From positions 434,001 through 498,000 of the forward strand of contig NZ_QAOF01000001.1 of the NCBI RefSeq assembly GCF_003050745.1: a stretch of 64,000 nucleotides of DNA. The letters are read 5' to 3'. Below are positions 33,161-42,042 of this stretch, in pieces (position 1 is the first letter of the stretch; each line of letters starts with the position of its first letter). The stretch comes from Sphingomonas sp. PP-CE-3G-477 (GTDB taxonomy: Bacteria; Pseudomonadota; Alphaproteobacteria; Sphingomonadales; Sphingomonadaceae). The position numbers were made by a program, and so were the translations under genes. A model generated the notes under the pieces. It had not been told where the DNA came from, ran no database searches, and was given only the letters and a program-made list of their open reading frames with translations.

Positions 33161-33880
33161 ATGCATGGTGAACGCGTACTCTTCCTCGACGGCGAGGCCC
33201 TGGTGATCGACAAGCCCGCAGGGCTGCCGGTCGATCCGCCCCGCGATGGCTCGCTGAGCCTCGAAAATCATCTCGAAAGCCTGAAGTTCGGCTTCCAGCG
33301 CTGGCCGAAGGCGGTGCACCGGCTCGACCGCGACACGAGCGGCTGCCTCTTATTGTCGCGCAACCCCAAGGCACACGCTCGGTTGCAGCAGGCGTTCGAG
33401 CAGGGCCTCGTCTCGAAGCGCTACGTCGCGCTGCTCGACGGCGTGGTCGAAGGCGCGTCGGGATTGATCGAGATGGCGCTGGGCAAAGTCAGCACGGCCG
33501 AGACCGGCTGGCGGATGGTCGAGGACCCCGAGGGCAAAAAGTCGCGCACCAAATGGCGTGTGCTCGAGATCAAGGACGGCCGCTCGCTGGTCGAATTCCT
33601 CCCCGAGACTGGCCGCACGCACCAGATCCGCGTCCACGCCGCGAGCGGCCTCGGTGCGCCGGTGGTCGGTGACGGCGTGTATGGCAAGGCGGATGGGCTC
33701 GGCATGATGCTCCACGCGCAGCGGCTGATCGTGCCGCGCCCGGGAAAGGCCGACGTGCTCGCCGAAGCGCCGCTGCCCGAGCGGTTCGCCAAGGCTGGTT
33801 TCGCCGACGAGGCTGCCCCGGTTTCAGACGTTGCTCCGACTGCCGACGCGGTAACGACACCCGACTCCACCGACGGCTGA
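33161..33880 (+). CDS. RluA-family pseudouridine synthase
   Basis: 239 residues. Isomerises uridines in rRNA or tRNA. The catalytic motif HRLDRDTSG contains Asp56; VIDKPAGLPV near 15 and GRTHQIRVHAASG near 150 are the other family marks. There is no S4 domain, so it is an RluA/RluC-like catalytic core only; the last 35 residues are an Ala/Asp/Thr-rich tail. Followed 19 bp later by arfB on the same strand. The target RNA cannot be told from sequence. Confidence 0.92.
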   Translation: MHGERVLFLDGEALVIDKPAGLPVDPPRDGSLSLENHLESLKFGFQRWPKAVHRLDRDTSGCLLLSRNPKAHARLQQAFEQGLVSKRYVALLDGVVEGASGLIEMALGKVSTAETGWRMVEDPEGKKSRTKWRVLEIKDGRSLVEFLPETGRTHQIRVHAASGLGAPVVGDGVYGKADGLGMMLHAQRLIVPRPGKADVLAEAPLPERFAKAGFADEAAPVSDVAPTADAVTTPDSTDG

Positions 33881-33899
33881 GAGCCGAGGGCAGGGGCTT

Positions 33900-34325
33900 A
33901 TGGTCGCGATCCCGATCACCCGATCGATCTCGATCGACGACAGCGAACTGATCGAGAGCACGACGCGATCGGGCGGTCCGGGTGGTCAGCATGTCAACAC
34001 CACCGACAGCGCGGTGATCTTGCGCTTCGACGTCGGCCTCTCGCCCGGCCTCCCACTGGCGGTGAAGAACCGCATCGCGGTGCTGGCGGGATCGCGCCTT
34101 ACGCGCGACGGTGTGCTGGTGCTGCGCAGCGAAGGCTCACGCTCGCAACTGCTCAACCGACAGGAAGTCCGCGAACGCCTCGTCGCGCTGATCAAGGAAG
34201 CGACGATCGTCCCCAAGGCACGACGCGCGACCAAGCCGTCGAAAGCAGCGAAGGCGCGGCGGGTCGACACGAAGAAGGTGCGCAGCGGCGTGAAGGCGGG
34301 TCGAGGGAAAGTCCGCGACGATTGA
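33900..34325 (+). CDS. arfB: Peptidyl-tRNA hydrolase ArfB (ribosome rescue)
   Basis: 141 residues. ArfB (YaeJ) enters stalled ribosomes lacking a stop codon and hydrolyses the peptidyl-tRNA. The GGQ catalytic motif is at residues 28-30 (SGGPGGQHVN). The C-terminal tail from about 105 is strongly basic (RRATKPSKAAKARR and following Lys/Arg), as needed to occupy the mRNA channel. It has no codon-recognition domain, which separates it from release factors. It probably shares a transcript with the RluA-type gene. Confidence 0.95.
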   Translation: MVAIPITRSISIDDSELIESTTRSGGPGGQHVNTTDSAVILRFDVGLSPGLPLAVKNRIAVLAGSRLTRDGVLVLRSEGSRSQLLNRQEVRERLVALIKEATIVPKARRATKPSKAAKARRVDTKKVRSGVKAGRGKVRDD

Positions 34326-34357
34326 GCGATTCATGGTCAGGTGCCATCCCTCCGCCC

Positions 34358-34441
34358 CGTCACCCCAGCAAAAGCTGGGGCATCCTTGAGGAACGGACCG
34401 CCGTCGCCAACATGGAGATCCCAGCTTTCGCTGGGATGACG
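34358..34441. repeat. Palindromic repeat (family E)
   Basis: Arms CGTCACCCCAGCAAAAGCTG (from 34358) and CAGCTTTCGCTGGGATGACG (ending 34441) are inverted copies, each itself a small hairpin (CCAGC-AAA-GCTGG). It lies in the 165-bp gap between arfB and the sulfoxide reductase gene. A weakly similar half copy occurs near 37787-37821. Confidence 0.75.
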
Positions 34442-34490
34442 GATTTTGGAGCGTGCTAGTTCCATCAAGGCGCCGACCAAGGAAGACACC

Positions 34491-34973
34491 ATGTACCAGT
34501 TCGATATCTCCGCCGGCACGAAAGCCGATCTCTACCGCGACCTGCTCGCCGCGCTTGATGCTCTAACGACGGACGAGACCGATCCGATCGCCAATATGGC
34601 GAATGCGGCGGCGGTGGTGTGGGAATACCTCCCCGACCTCAACTGGGCGGGGTTCTACCGGCTGGTGGAAGGTGAGCTCGTCCTCGGGCCATTCCAGGGC
34701 AAGGTCGCGTGCGTCCGCATCCCGGTCGGCAAGGGCGTCTGCGGTGCCGCCGCCGCGACGCTGATGACGCAACTGGTCGAGGACGTGCATGCGTTCCCCG
34801 GCCACATCGCCTGCGACGCGGCAAGCCGGTCGGAGCTGGTGGTGCCGGTGACCAGGGATGGCGTGCTGATTGCGGTGCTCGATCTCGACAGCCCGGAGCC
34901 TGCGCGGTTCGATGCGGAGGATGCGGCAGGCTGCGAGGCGCTGGCGAGGTTGCTCGGCCAGCGGCTCGGCTAG
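34491..34973 (+). CDS. msrC: Free methionine-(R)-sulfoxide reductase (GAF domain)
   Basis: 160 residues, a single GAF domain. Reduces free L-methionine-R-sulfoxide. The three active-site cysteines are at 74 (VACVRI), 84 (GKGVCG) and 108 (GHIACD), within the family signature VEDVHAFPGHIACDAASRSE. Starts at the ATG at 34491, which AAGGA precedes by seven bases. Cytosolic, probably an oxidative-stress repair enzyme. It stands alone after a palindromic repeat. Confidence 0.93.
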   Translation: MYQFDISAGTKADLYRDLLAALDALTTDETDPIANMANAAAVVWEYLPDLNWAGFYRLVEGELVLGPFQGKVACVRIPVGKGVCGAAAATLMTQLVEDVHAFPGHIACDAASRSELVVPVTRDGVLIAVLDLDSPEPARFDAEDAAGCEALARLLGQRLG

Positions 34974-35098
34974 CGCCGGCCGACGCGCCCCGTTTCGGGA
35001 CAGCACGCCTTCTGGCGACTCCAACGTGCGCTTGGTAAGCAACACCTCAAGATATCCGGCGTTTGCGCTGGATCGGGTGGCAAACCAGGGAGACGGAC

Positions 35099-36154
35099 AT
35101 GCGGATGCTTTTGATCGCGGGCGCGGGGCTGGCGTTGGCAGGCGGCGCGGCAGAAGCGCAGCGGCCGACACCGGGTGCGAGCTATCCTGCTCCCGGCATC
35201 GCGATGCAGGCGCCGATGGCCCGCCCGAACCGCCCCGGTCCGATCGCCGCTCGGACACCTGTCGTGCGGGCTCCGACGCGACCCGTCAACGCCCAGCGTA
35301 CGTCGCGCTGGGGCAGCAAGATCGGCGGTCGCTGGTGGGGTGGTGCGAACGCCCCGGGCGGCTGGGCCGGGTATCGTCGCCCGCAACGCGGCTGGGCCGT
35401 GCCGGGCTATTGGAATACGCCGCGCTTCTACGTCGGCGACTGGTCGAACTACGGCCTCGCACAGCCACCCCAAGGCTATAACTGGGCGCGCTACTACGAC
35501 GACGCCGTGCTGATTGACTCGCGCGGTTCGGTCTACGACACCGCAAGCGACCTCGACTGGGATCGCGCCGGGGGTGGCGGCTACGCGGCGATCAGTCCGC
35601 GCGACTATGCGGCTAACGACTCGGTCTATGCGGGTCCCGACGAGCGCGGCTACGCTCCGCCTTACGAGGATCGTGCCGCGCCGCGCCGCGACAATGGTCT
35701 GGGTGGCGCTGCGATCGGTGCAGTGGCCGGAGGTGTTGCTGGCAATGTCATCGGCGGGCGTGGCAATCGTCTCGGCGGAACGCTGATCGGTGCAGGTGTC
35801 GGCGCCGCGGCCGGCTATGCGATCGACAAGAGCGAAGATCGCGGTCGTCGCGCACCGCCGCCTCCGGGGTATGGCGCGGGATATTCGCCGCCCGCGTACG
35901 CCAGCGACTATCCGCCACCAGTGCCAGTCTACGGCGGCGGCTATCAGCAGCCGCGCGGGTATACCGTGGCGCCGGGCGGTACCTGGACGTCGCCAGATGG
36001 CGCGACGACGGTGACGACGACTAGCGGCGGCGCGTATCCGGCCGGCTCGACGACGGTGGTCGTGCAGTCCGTGCCCGTTACTACGACCACCACCACGACC
36101 GAATATTATGACGCAGTACCGTATCCGCGGAGGAAAGTGCGGCGCCGCCGGTGA
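35099..36154 (+). CDS. RcnB-domain envelope protein with glycine-zipper region
   Basis: 351 residues with a signal peptide (MRMLLIAGAGLALAGGAAEA) cleaved near residue 20. After a Pro/Arg-rich linker comes an RcnB-like repeat (WNTPRFYVGDWSNYGL, then PPQGYNWARYYDDAVL, about 100-140). Residues about 200-245 form a Gly-zipper 2TM segment (GGAAIGAVAGGVAGNVIGG, then IGAGVGAAAGYAI). The end is Tyr/Pro/Gly-rich, then a Thr-rich strand and a basic terminus (RRKVRRRR). RcnB proteins act in metal homeostasis in E. coli; here an envelope role is likely. AGGGAGA lies six bases before ATG 35099. Confidence 0.85.
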   Translation: MRMLLIAGAGLALAGGAAEAQRPTPGASYPAPGIAMQAPMARPNRPGPIAARTPVVRAPTRPVNAQRTSRWGSKIGGRWWGGANAPGGWAGYRRPQRGWAVPGYWNTPRFYVGDWSNYGLAQPPQGYNWARYYDDAVLIDSRGSVYDTASDLDWDRAGGGGYAAISPRDYAANDSVYAGPDERGYAPPYEDRAAPRRDNGLGGAAIGAVAGGVAGNVIGGRGNRLGGTLIGAGVGAAAGYAIDKSEDRGRRAPPPPGYGAGYSPPAYASDYPPPVPVYGGGYQQPRGYTVAPGGTWTSPDGATTVTTTSGGAYPAGSTTVVVQSVPVTTTTTTTEYYDAVPYPRRKVRRRR

Positions 36155-36155
36155 T

Positions 36156-37580
36156 TCAGCCGAGCATCCCGGCATAGGTCTGCGGCGGCTGGGGCAACAG
36201 CACGCGCGCTGCAATGCCGCTGCCGACGACCATAACGAGTGCCCCTGCGCCGACCACGAGTATCTTGCGCGGCATGGGACGGTCGGCGAGTAGGACGCTC
36301 GCCACCGCGGTCGCGATCATCGGCCAGAGATGGTAGCGCAAGTCGGACGCGATGCTCAGGGCTGCGAAGCTCGCCTCGAGCGCAATCGCGGACACGAGCA
36401 ATGCCATGGCGAGATCGCGGGCCGGATCGCGCGGGCGCGCGAGGCTCGCGGCAAGCGCGGTGATGGCGACAACGATCCACGCGATCGGCCATCCGAGCGG
36501 CGTCTCGACGACCACTGCCGTCAGCGCTTCCCAACTCCGGGCTGTGGCACCGGGGTCGGCCAAGCCTAGCGTATTCGGTTCGGACGCGGCGGGCGGCGCC
36601 GCGCTCGGCCAGTGGAACGGGACCAGCCAGCGATCGGTGGAGTTCAGATGCGCGAAGCGGTGCCCGGCATAGGCGATCGGATGATGCAGCGCTGCGGATG
36701 CCAGCGTGACGTACAGCGTCGCGGTCGGCAGTGCGCGCAGACGCTCCATCGTCGTTGCGCAATGCGCGTCGTCGCCGAGCGGATCCCAAAAGAACGGCTT
36801 GGCGCAACGGCGGGCGATCACGGTTGTCGCTTCCGACCGGGTGAGGCCGGTGGTGTCGCTGCCCGGTGCCCGTGCGGCGATGCCGGCAAGGTCGTAGAGC
36901 GCCTGCGTTGCCTCGACGCCGCTTGGTTGTGCGCGGAGCATCTGGTGGTTCACTATCGGTGCGACGGCAAGCACGAGCACCACCGCGACAAGCCCAGTGA
37001 CAAGTTTCGCGAGCGGGTGCGTCGGGCGCGGGGCAAGCGTCACGAGCAGTGGAACGACGATGAAGACGGCGTTGGCGCGGACCAGCACGGCGTAGGCGAG
37101 CAGCAGCGCGACCGGCACGCACATCGCGCGGGGAAGCGGACGGCGCGCAAGACGCCACCAGCCGATGATGCCAACCGCCCCGAGCAGCGCGCCGGCGAGT
37201 TGCGCGTCCTTGAGGACGACGCCCTGCCAGCCGAGAAAGGGTGGGAGCAGGCCGATCGCAAGGATCGCGACGGCGCTGCGGGGCCGCCCGACCCAGGCTA
37301 GCGCGGCGGCGATCAGGCCAAGGCCCAGCCAGTAGGTGAGAAGTTGCAGAACGAGCATCGGTCTCGCGCCGGAGCCGAGCGGCGCGATCAGCGACCAGAC
37401 GCGCGCCATCGCGGGAGGGTGCCAATCGTCGTACACGCCCGACAGGACTTGCTGGTATTGCGTGACGGTGTCGTACATCGCGGTGCCCGGCCAGAAGATC
37501 GCGAGCGAGGCGATGCACAGCGCGGCCGCGCCGATGGCGATATGGCGCTGCGTGAGGCGGGCGGCAGGTTCGATCGGCAT
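36156..37580 (-). CDS. GT-C-like polytopic membrane protein
   Basis: 474 residues with about 11-12 hydrophobic helices. Near the N-terminus PGTAMYDTVTQYQQVLSGVY followed by DDWHPP is the D-T-x-x-Q ... WHP pattern of GT-C glycosyltransferase-like families, in which the Asp sits in the first periplasmic loop. A periplasmic region lies between about residues 220 and 330. I cannot name donor or acceptor. The ATG at 37580 is preferred (AGGA nine bases upstream) over an in-frame GTG at 37595. It ends two bases after the convergent RcnB-type gene. Confidence 0.75.
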   Translation of the reverse strand: MPIEPAARLTQRHIAIGAAALCIASLAIFWPGTAMYDTVTQYQQVLSGVYDDWHPPAMARVWSLIAPLGSGARPMLVLQLLTYWLGLGLIAAALAWVGRPRSAVAILAIGLLPPFLGWQGVVLKDAQLAGALLGAVGIIGWWRLARRPLPRAMCVPVALLLAYAVLVRANAVFIVVPLLVTLAPRPTHPLAKLVTGLVAVVLVLAVAPIVNHQMLRAQPSGVEATQALYDLAGIAARAPGSDTTGLTRSEATTVIARRCAKPFFWDPLGDDAHCATTMERLRALPTATLYVTLASAALHHPIAYAGHRFAHLNSTDRWLVPFHWPSAAPPAASEPNTLGLADPGATARSWEALTAVVVETPLGWPIAWIVVAITALAASLARPRDPARDLAMALLVSAIALEASFAALSIASDLRYHLWPMIATAVASVLLADRPMPRKILVVGAGALVMVVGSGIAARVLLPQPPQTYAGMLG

Positions 37581-37878
37581 TTGCGGGTCCTGCACCGTTG
37601 ACTTGGAGGGCTACGAAATCCTGCTGGCAAGACCTCTCGGCTGGCGCGACCTTTCGATGCGGCATGCGCGAGGGTCAAGAGATATAGGGCCGAAACGGGA
37701 TGGTTTGCCCGGATCGGTCGGCCGGTCGGGTATCGCGACCGTCGGAATGCCGTGTCCGACAAGAAACGTACGCCCCATGCGCCTGGTCACCCTGAAGAAG
37801 GTCGGGATCCAGAGGCACCAGTAGCTGCGGGCTGTACCCTGGGTCGGACGGCGAAGGTCGCGGTATCGTGCTCGTATT
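37581..37878. other. Non-coding region upstream of the GT-C-like gene
   Basis: About 300 bp of the 424-bp gap up to lpdA. I recognise no gene. It should hold the promoter of the GT-C-like gene. Around 37787-37821 is a half copy of the family E repeat (GTCACCCTGAAGAAGGTCGG then GATCCAGAGG), probably a remnant. Confidence 0.4.
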
Positions 37879-37997
37879 TCCCGCTAGGGGAGGTGGCGCC
37901 GAAGGTGTCGGGGGGGGGGAGGGCACAGGCGAAACGTTATCGCCTCCGCCCCCTCCGTCAGGCTAAAGCCTGCCACCTCCCCTTTGCGGGGGAGGAT
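37879..37997. repeat. Palindromic repeat (family C, copy 2)
   Basis: Arms beginning CCCGCTAGGGGAGGTGGC and ending GCCACCTCCCCTTTGCGGG, around the same GCGCCGAAGGTGTCG segment as the copy at 15787-15911. A run of about ten G at 37910-37919 marks the middle. It lies just after the lpdA stop codon. Confidence 0.8.
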
Positions 37998-38004
37998 CGA
38001 TTGC

Positions 38005-39399
38005 TCAGTAGTGGATCGCCCGGCCATAGGCGGCGAGGACGCTCTCGTGCATCATCTCCGACAGCGTCGGATGCGCGAAGACAGTTTCCATCAGTTCGGC
38101 TTCGGTCGTCTCAAGCTGGCGCGCGACCACATAGCCCTGGATCAGCTCGGTAACTTCCGCGCCGACCATGTGCGCGCCGAGCAACTCGCCCGTCTTCGCG
38201 TCGAACACCGTCTTCACGAAACCCTCGGCCTCACCCAGGGCAATGGCCTTGCCGTTGCCGATGAAGGGGAATTTGCCGACCTTCAGCTCGTAGCCCGCTT
38301 CCTTCGCCTTCGCCTCGGTCATGCCGACCGACGCGACCTGTGGGCGCGAATAGGTGCAGCCCGGGATGTTGGCCTTGTCCATCTGGTGCGGCGAACCGCC
38401 GGCGATCTTTTCGACCGCGATGATGCCCTCGTGGCTGGCCTTGTGCGCGAGCCACGGCGCGCCGGTGACGTCGCCGATCGCCCAGATGCCGTCGACGTTG
38501 GTGCGGCCGTATCCGTCAGTCTTGATATGACCGCGGTCGGTCTCGACGCCTAAGGCCTCAAGCCCGATATTCTCGGTGTTGGGGACAATGCCGATCGCGA
38601 TGATCGCGTGGCTGAAGGTCTCTTCCGAGACCTTGCCGTCCTTCGCCTTGATCTTCGCCGTGACGCCGTTCGCGGACGGTGCAAGACCTTCGAGGCCGGT
38701 CTGGGTCAGCAGCTTGATGCCCTGCTTGGTCAGCGCCTTGCCCATGAACGCGGACACTTCCTCGTCCTCGACGGGGAGGATGCGCGGGAGCATCTCGACG
38801 ATCGTCACGTCGGCGCCCATGTCGTTGTAGAAGCTGGCGAACTCGACGCCGATCGCGCCCGAGCCGATGACTAGCAGGTTGGTCGGCATCTCGGTCGGCA
38901 CCATCGCGTGACGATAGGTCCAGATCCGTTCGCCGTCGGCCTTGGCGAACGGCAGGTCGCGGGCGCGCGCGCCGGTCGCGACGATGATGTTCTTGGCTTC
39001 GAGCTCGACGGTCTTGTCGCCCTGCTTGACGCTCAGCTTGCCCTTCGCGGTAACCGTGCCGACGCCCTCGACGACGGTCACCTTGTTCTTCTTCATCAGA
39101 CCCTTGACGCCGGCGTTCAGCTGACCGGCAACTTTCCGCGAACGATCGACGACCTTGGCGAGATCGAAGCCGACATTGTCCGCCTTGAGGCCGTAGCTCT
39201 CGGCGTTCTGCATATAGTGATAGATTTCCGACGTCCGCAGCAGCGCCTTGGTCGGAATGCAGCCCCAGTTGAGGCAGATGCCGCCGAGCCGCTCACGCTC
39301 GACGATCGCGACCTTCAGGCCGAGTTGCGACGCACGGATCGCGGCGACGTACCCGCCGGGGCCCGAGCCGAGGATGACGAGATCATAGGTATCAGCCAC
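38005..39399 (-). CDS. lpdA: Dihydrolipoyl dehydrogenase (E3)
   Basis: 464 residues. Reoxidises dihydrolipoamide on E2, using FAD and NAD. FAD motif GSGPGG at 11-16; redox disulfide Cys42/Cys47 in GGICLNWGCIPTKALL; NAD-binding GSGAIGVEFASFY near 180; GIWAIGDVTGAPWLAHKAS near 310; and HPTLSEMMHE with the catalytic His-Glu near the C-terminus. Last gene of the minus-strand operon pdhC, small membrane protein, thioesterase, lpdA, with 16 bp to the thioesterase gene. Certain by motif. Confidence 0.97.
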   Translation of the reverse strand: MADTYDLVILGSGPGGYVAAIRASQLGLKVAIVERERLGGICLNWGCIPTKALLRTSEIYHYMQNAESYGLKADNVGFDLAKVVDRSRKVAGQLNAGVKGLMKKNKVTVVEGVGTVTAKGKLSVKQGDKTVELEAKNIIVATGARARDLPFAKADGERIWTYRHAMVPTEMPTNLLVIGSGAIGVEFASFYNDMGADVTIVEMLPRILPVEDEEVSAFMGKALTKQGIKLLTQTGLEGLAPSANGVTAKIKAKDGKVSEETFSHAIIAIGIVPNTENIGLEALGVETDRGHIKTDGYGRTNVDGIWAIGDVTGAPWLAHKASHEGIIAVEKIAGGSPHQMDKANIPGCTYSRPQVASVGMTEAKAKEAGYELKVGKFPFIGNGKAIALGEAEGFVKTVFDAKTGELLGAHMVGAEVTELIQGYVVARQLETTEAELMETVFAHPTLSEMMHESVLAAYGRAIHY

Positions 39400-39415
39400 G
39401 GTAAGTCCTTCGATT

Positions 39416-39805
39416 TCAGTTGGTTTCGGGCGGCACGGGCCGCGGTTTGCGATCGTCGCCGACCGCCACGAAGATGAAGCGCGCCTGGGTCACCTTGCAG
39501 CTGTCGTTGCTGTGACGCGCGCGGCGCCAGGCCTCGACCTCGATCGTCATCGAGGTGCGGCCGACCGCGATCAGGTCCGCGTAGACCGACACCTCGTCGC
39601 CGACGACGACGGGCATGTGGAACTTCATCGCGTCCGCGGCGATCGTGACGGCACGGCCGCCGCTGCGCCGGGACGCGACCGAACCCGCAGCAAGATCCAT
39701 CTGGCCCATCAGCCAGCCGCCGAAGATGTCTCCATACGGATTAGCGTCGGCGGGCATCGCGGTGACGCGGATCGTCGGGGCCTTGTTGGGAGGCAGGTCG
39801 GTCAC
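39416..39805 (-). CDS. YciA-type acyl-CoA thioesterase
   Basis: 129-residue hot-dog protein. Signature NPYGDIFGGWLMGQMDLAAG contains the catalytic Asp; KFHMPVVVGDEVSVYADLIAVGRTS is the central strand region. Acyl-CoA thioesterases of this type cleave short to medium acyl-CoAs. The GTG start at 39805 overlaps the stop of the 79-residue membrane protein gene (GTGA). Placement between PDH E2 and E3 genes suggests a role in acyl-CoA balance, which is inference. Confidence 0.9.
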   Translation of the reverse strand: MTDLPPNKAPTIRVTAMPADANPYGDIFGGWLMGQMDLAAGSVASRRSGGRAVTIAADAMKFHMPVVVGDEVSVYADLIAVGRTSMTIEVEAWRRARHSNDSCKVTQARFIFVAVGDDRKPRPVPPETN

Positions 39806-40041
39806 GCTTCACTCCTGCGGGTCGTTTTGTCGAGACGGCGGGCGCGACGCAGCGGCCCCACGCCCATCAGCACGGTCGCCACCATCGCTGCCGCGCCGCA
39901 CGCCCAGATCACGTCCTGCCCGAGCGGGAAGGACCATGCCGCCGCCCAAGTGATTGCCACCGCCGCCACGAGCCCTGCGAGGATGTGCAGGATCTCGATA
40001 GTGGTGCCGGAAAGCGACCTGAACGACGATATCAGCCCCAT
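39802..40041 (-). CDS. Small two-helix membrane protein in the pdhC-lpdA operon
   Basis: 79 residues starting MGLISSFRSLSGTTIEILH. Two hydrophobic segments (about 14-36 and 42-62) and a basic tail (RRARRLDKTTRRSEA). It starts one base after the pdhC stop and overlaps the thioesterase start, so it is firmly in the operon. I recognise no family. It may tether or modulate neighbours, but nothing in the sequence shows that. Confidence 0.75.
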   Translation of the reverse strand: MGLISSFRSLSGTTIEILHILAGLVAAVAITWAAAWSFPLGQDVIWACGAAAMVATVLMGVGPLRRARRLDKTTRRSEA

Positions 40042-40042
40042 C

Positions 40043-41395
40043 TTAGGCCAGCATGCTCAGCGGGTTCTCGACGAGATGCTTGAACGCCTTCATGAACTGC
40101 GCGCCGTCGGCACCGTCGATCGCGCGGTGATCGAAGCTGCCGGTCGCCGACATGACGGTCGCGACCGCCAGTTCGTCACCGATCACGACCGGGCGCTTCT
40201 CGCCCGCGCCGACCGCGAGGATCATCGCCTGCGGCGGATTGATGACCGCATCGAACTGCGTGATGCCGAACATGCCCATGTTGCTGATCGAGGCGGTGCC
40301 GCCCTGATATTCCTCGGGCTTGAGCTTGCCGTCGCGAGCACGGGCGGCAAGGTCCTTCATCTGCGTCGAGATCGACGACAGCGACGCGGTGTCCGCACCG
40401 ACGATGATCGGCGTGATTAGGCCCGACGGGGTGCTCACAGCGACCGAGATGTCGGCACGCTGAAAGGTGATCAGCTGGTCGGGTGTGAACATCACGTTGC
40501 AGGTCGGGACCTGCATCAGGGCGACGGCCTGCGCCTTGATCAGCAGGTCGTTGACCGACAGCTTCACGCCGCGCGATTCGAGACTCTTGTTCAGCTCGCC
40601 ACGCAGCTTAAGCAGCGCGTCGAGGCGGATGTTCACCGTCAGGTAGATGTGCGGAACGGTCTGCTTCGACTCGGTCAGGCGACGCGCGATCGTCTTGCGC
40701 ACGTTGCTGAGCTTGGTCGCCTCGTGCGGGATATCCGGCACGGTCGCAGGCTTTGCGGCAGGCGCGTGCGCCGCGGCGGCAGTCGGCGCAGCAACTTCGG
40801 TCTTCGCGGCAACCGGAGCCGCACCCGGCTTCGCGCTTTCGACGTCGGCCTTGACGATGCGACTCTTCGGCCCCGAACCCGAGACAGCGCCAAGATCGAT
40901 GCCCTTGTCGGCGGCGAGACGGCGCGCGAGCGGGCTCGCCTTGACGCGGTCACCGCTGGCGGCGGGCTTGGCCGCACCGGCGTCGTCGGGACGGCCGTGA
41001 TCCTCAGCTGACGCCTCGGTCCGCTCGACCGGCTTGGCCTCGGCACCGGTCTTGTTCGGGTCCGTCGGATCGGGCTTGGCTTCCGATTCCTTTGCGGCCG
41101 GCTCAGGCGTCTCGCTCTTGGTCGGCGCGGACGATACCGAAGATGCATCCTCACCCTCTTCGGCGATGATGGCGATGACCGTGCCGACCTTTACATTGTC
41201 TGTACCCTCGGCGACGAGGATCTTGACCACGGTGCCTTCGTCGACGGCTTCGAATTCCATCGTCGCCTTGTCGGTCTCGATCTCGGCCATCAGGTCGCCG
41301 GATTTCACGACGTCGCCCTCCTTGATCAACCATTTGGCGAGGGTACCCTCCTCCATGGTCGGGGACAGCGCAGGCATCTTGATCTCGATCGACAT
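40043..41395 (-). CDS. pdhC: Pyruvate dehydrogenase E2 (dihydrolipoyl acetyltransferase)
   Basis: 450 residues. Forms the core of the pyruvate dehydrogenase complex and makes acetyl-CoA. One lipoyl domain at 1-80 with lipoyl-Lys43 in [11 protein letters not shown], an Ala/Pro/Lys/Glu-rich linker, the E1/E3-binding domain ([16 protein letters not shown], about 160-195), a second linker and the catalytic domain from about 225 with the [12 protein letters not shown] active site. The start [14 protein letters not shown] at 41395 follows GGGGA by about six bases. E1 genes are not in the window. First gene of its operon, divergent from the USP gene. Confidence 0.96.
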   Translation of the reverse strand: MSIEIKMPALSPTMEEGTLAKWLIKEGDVVKSGDLMAEIETDKATMEFEAVDEGTVVKILVAEGTDNVKVGTVIAIIAEEGEDASSVSSAPTKSETPEPAAKESEAKPDPTDPNKTGAEAKPVERTEASAEDHGRPDDAGAAKPAASGDRVKASPLARRLAADKGIDLGAVSGSGPKSRIVKADVESAKPGAAPVAAKTEVAAPTAAAAHAPAAKPATVPDIPHEATKLSNVRKTIARRLTESKQTVPHIYLTVNIRLDALLKLRGELNKSLESRGVKLSVNDLLIKAQAVALMQVPTCNVMFTPDQLITFQRADISVAVSTPSGLITPIIVGADTASLSSISTQMKDLAARARDGKLKPEEYQGGTASISNMGMFGITQFDAVINPPQAMILAVGAGEKRPVVIGDELAVATVMSATGSFDHRAIDGADGAQFMKAFKHLVENPLSMLA

Positions 41396-41517
41396 GGATT
41401 TCCCCAGGGCGTGACGTAACGGCATGCCTACTCGCGCCCTCGTCCGCTCGGGTCAACCCCGGCGCACTTGCGTATCGACCCGCCTCGGCCCAATTACCTG
41501 CAATAACGGGGGCTAAA

Positions 41518-41973
41518 ATGCGCATTTATCTGGTTGTTATCGACGACAGTCCGGAAGCCGGCATCGCGTTGCGGTTCGCGGCACGGCGTGCGGTAAAGAC
41601 CGGCGGTGGCGTCGAGATTCTCACCGTGATCCCGCCGCAGGAGTTCATCGCGTTCGGCGGCGTTCAGGCGACGATCGAGGAGGAAGCTCGGTTGCATGCC
41701 GAGGGGTTGGTCGCCGGCGCCGCGGGTACGCTGATCGAGGAATCCGGACTCCGGCCGTCGATCACGGTGCGCGAAGGCGAGGCCGCCAAGATCATCCGCG
41801 AGATGATCGAGGCGAACCCCGATATCGCGGCGCTGGTGCTGGGGGCTGCCGCAAGCGGGGCACCGGGCGAACTGATCGCGCATTTCGCGGGCACGGACGC
41901 GGGCGCGCTGCCCGTTCCGGTCATGATCATTCCCGGATCGCTGACCCGCGAGGCGATCGACAGGCTCAGCTAG
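41518..41973 (+). CDS. Universal stress protein (UspA family)
   Basis: 151 residues with a UspA fold: N-terminal strand MRIYLVVIDDSPEAGIALRF, AARRAVKTGGGVEILTVI, and a C-terminal VLGAAASGAPG, which replaces the strict ATP-binding GxxGxxxxxxG(S/T) loop in a degenerate form. ATP binding is therefore uncertain. The gene is divergent from pdhC and convergent with the PAS-HTH regulator gene. Function beyond stress association cannot be told. Confidence 0.88.
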   Translation: MRIYLVVIDDSPEAGIALRFAARRAVKTGGGVEILTVIPPQEFIAFGGVQATIEEEARLHAEGLVAGAAGTLIEESGLRPSITVREGEAAKIIREMIEANPDIAALVLGAAASGAPGELIAHFAGTDAGALPVPVMIIPGSLTREAIDRLS

Positions 41974-42042
41974 CAATCGGCTCCGTGGGCAAAAGGTTGG
42001 GTTGGCCATAGGCTGGCTAGCACAGGCTACACGAGATTTCGC

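Noticed and set aside
33113-33319. Extended N-terminus of the VanY-type gene
   Set aside because: The signal peptide begins at 33112 and the extension would overlap the RluA-type gene.
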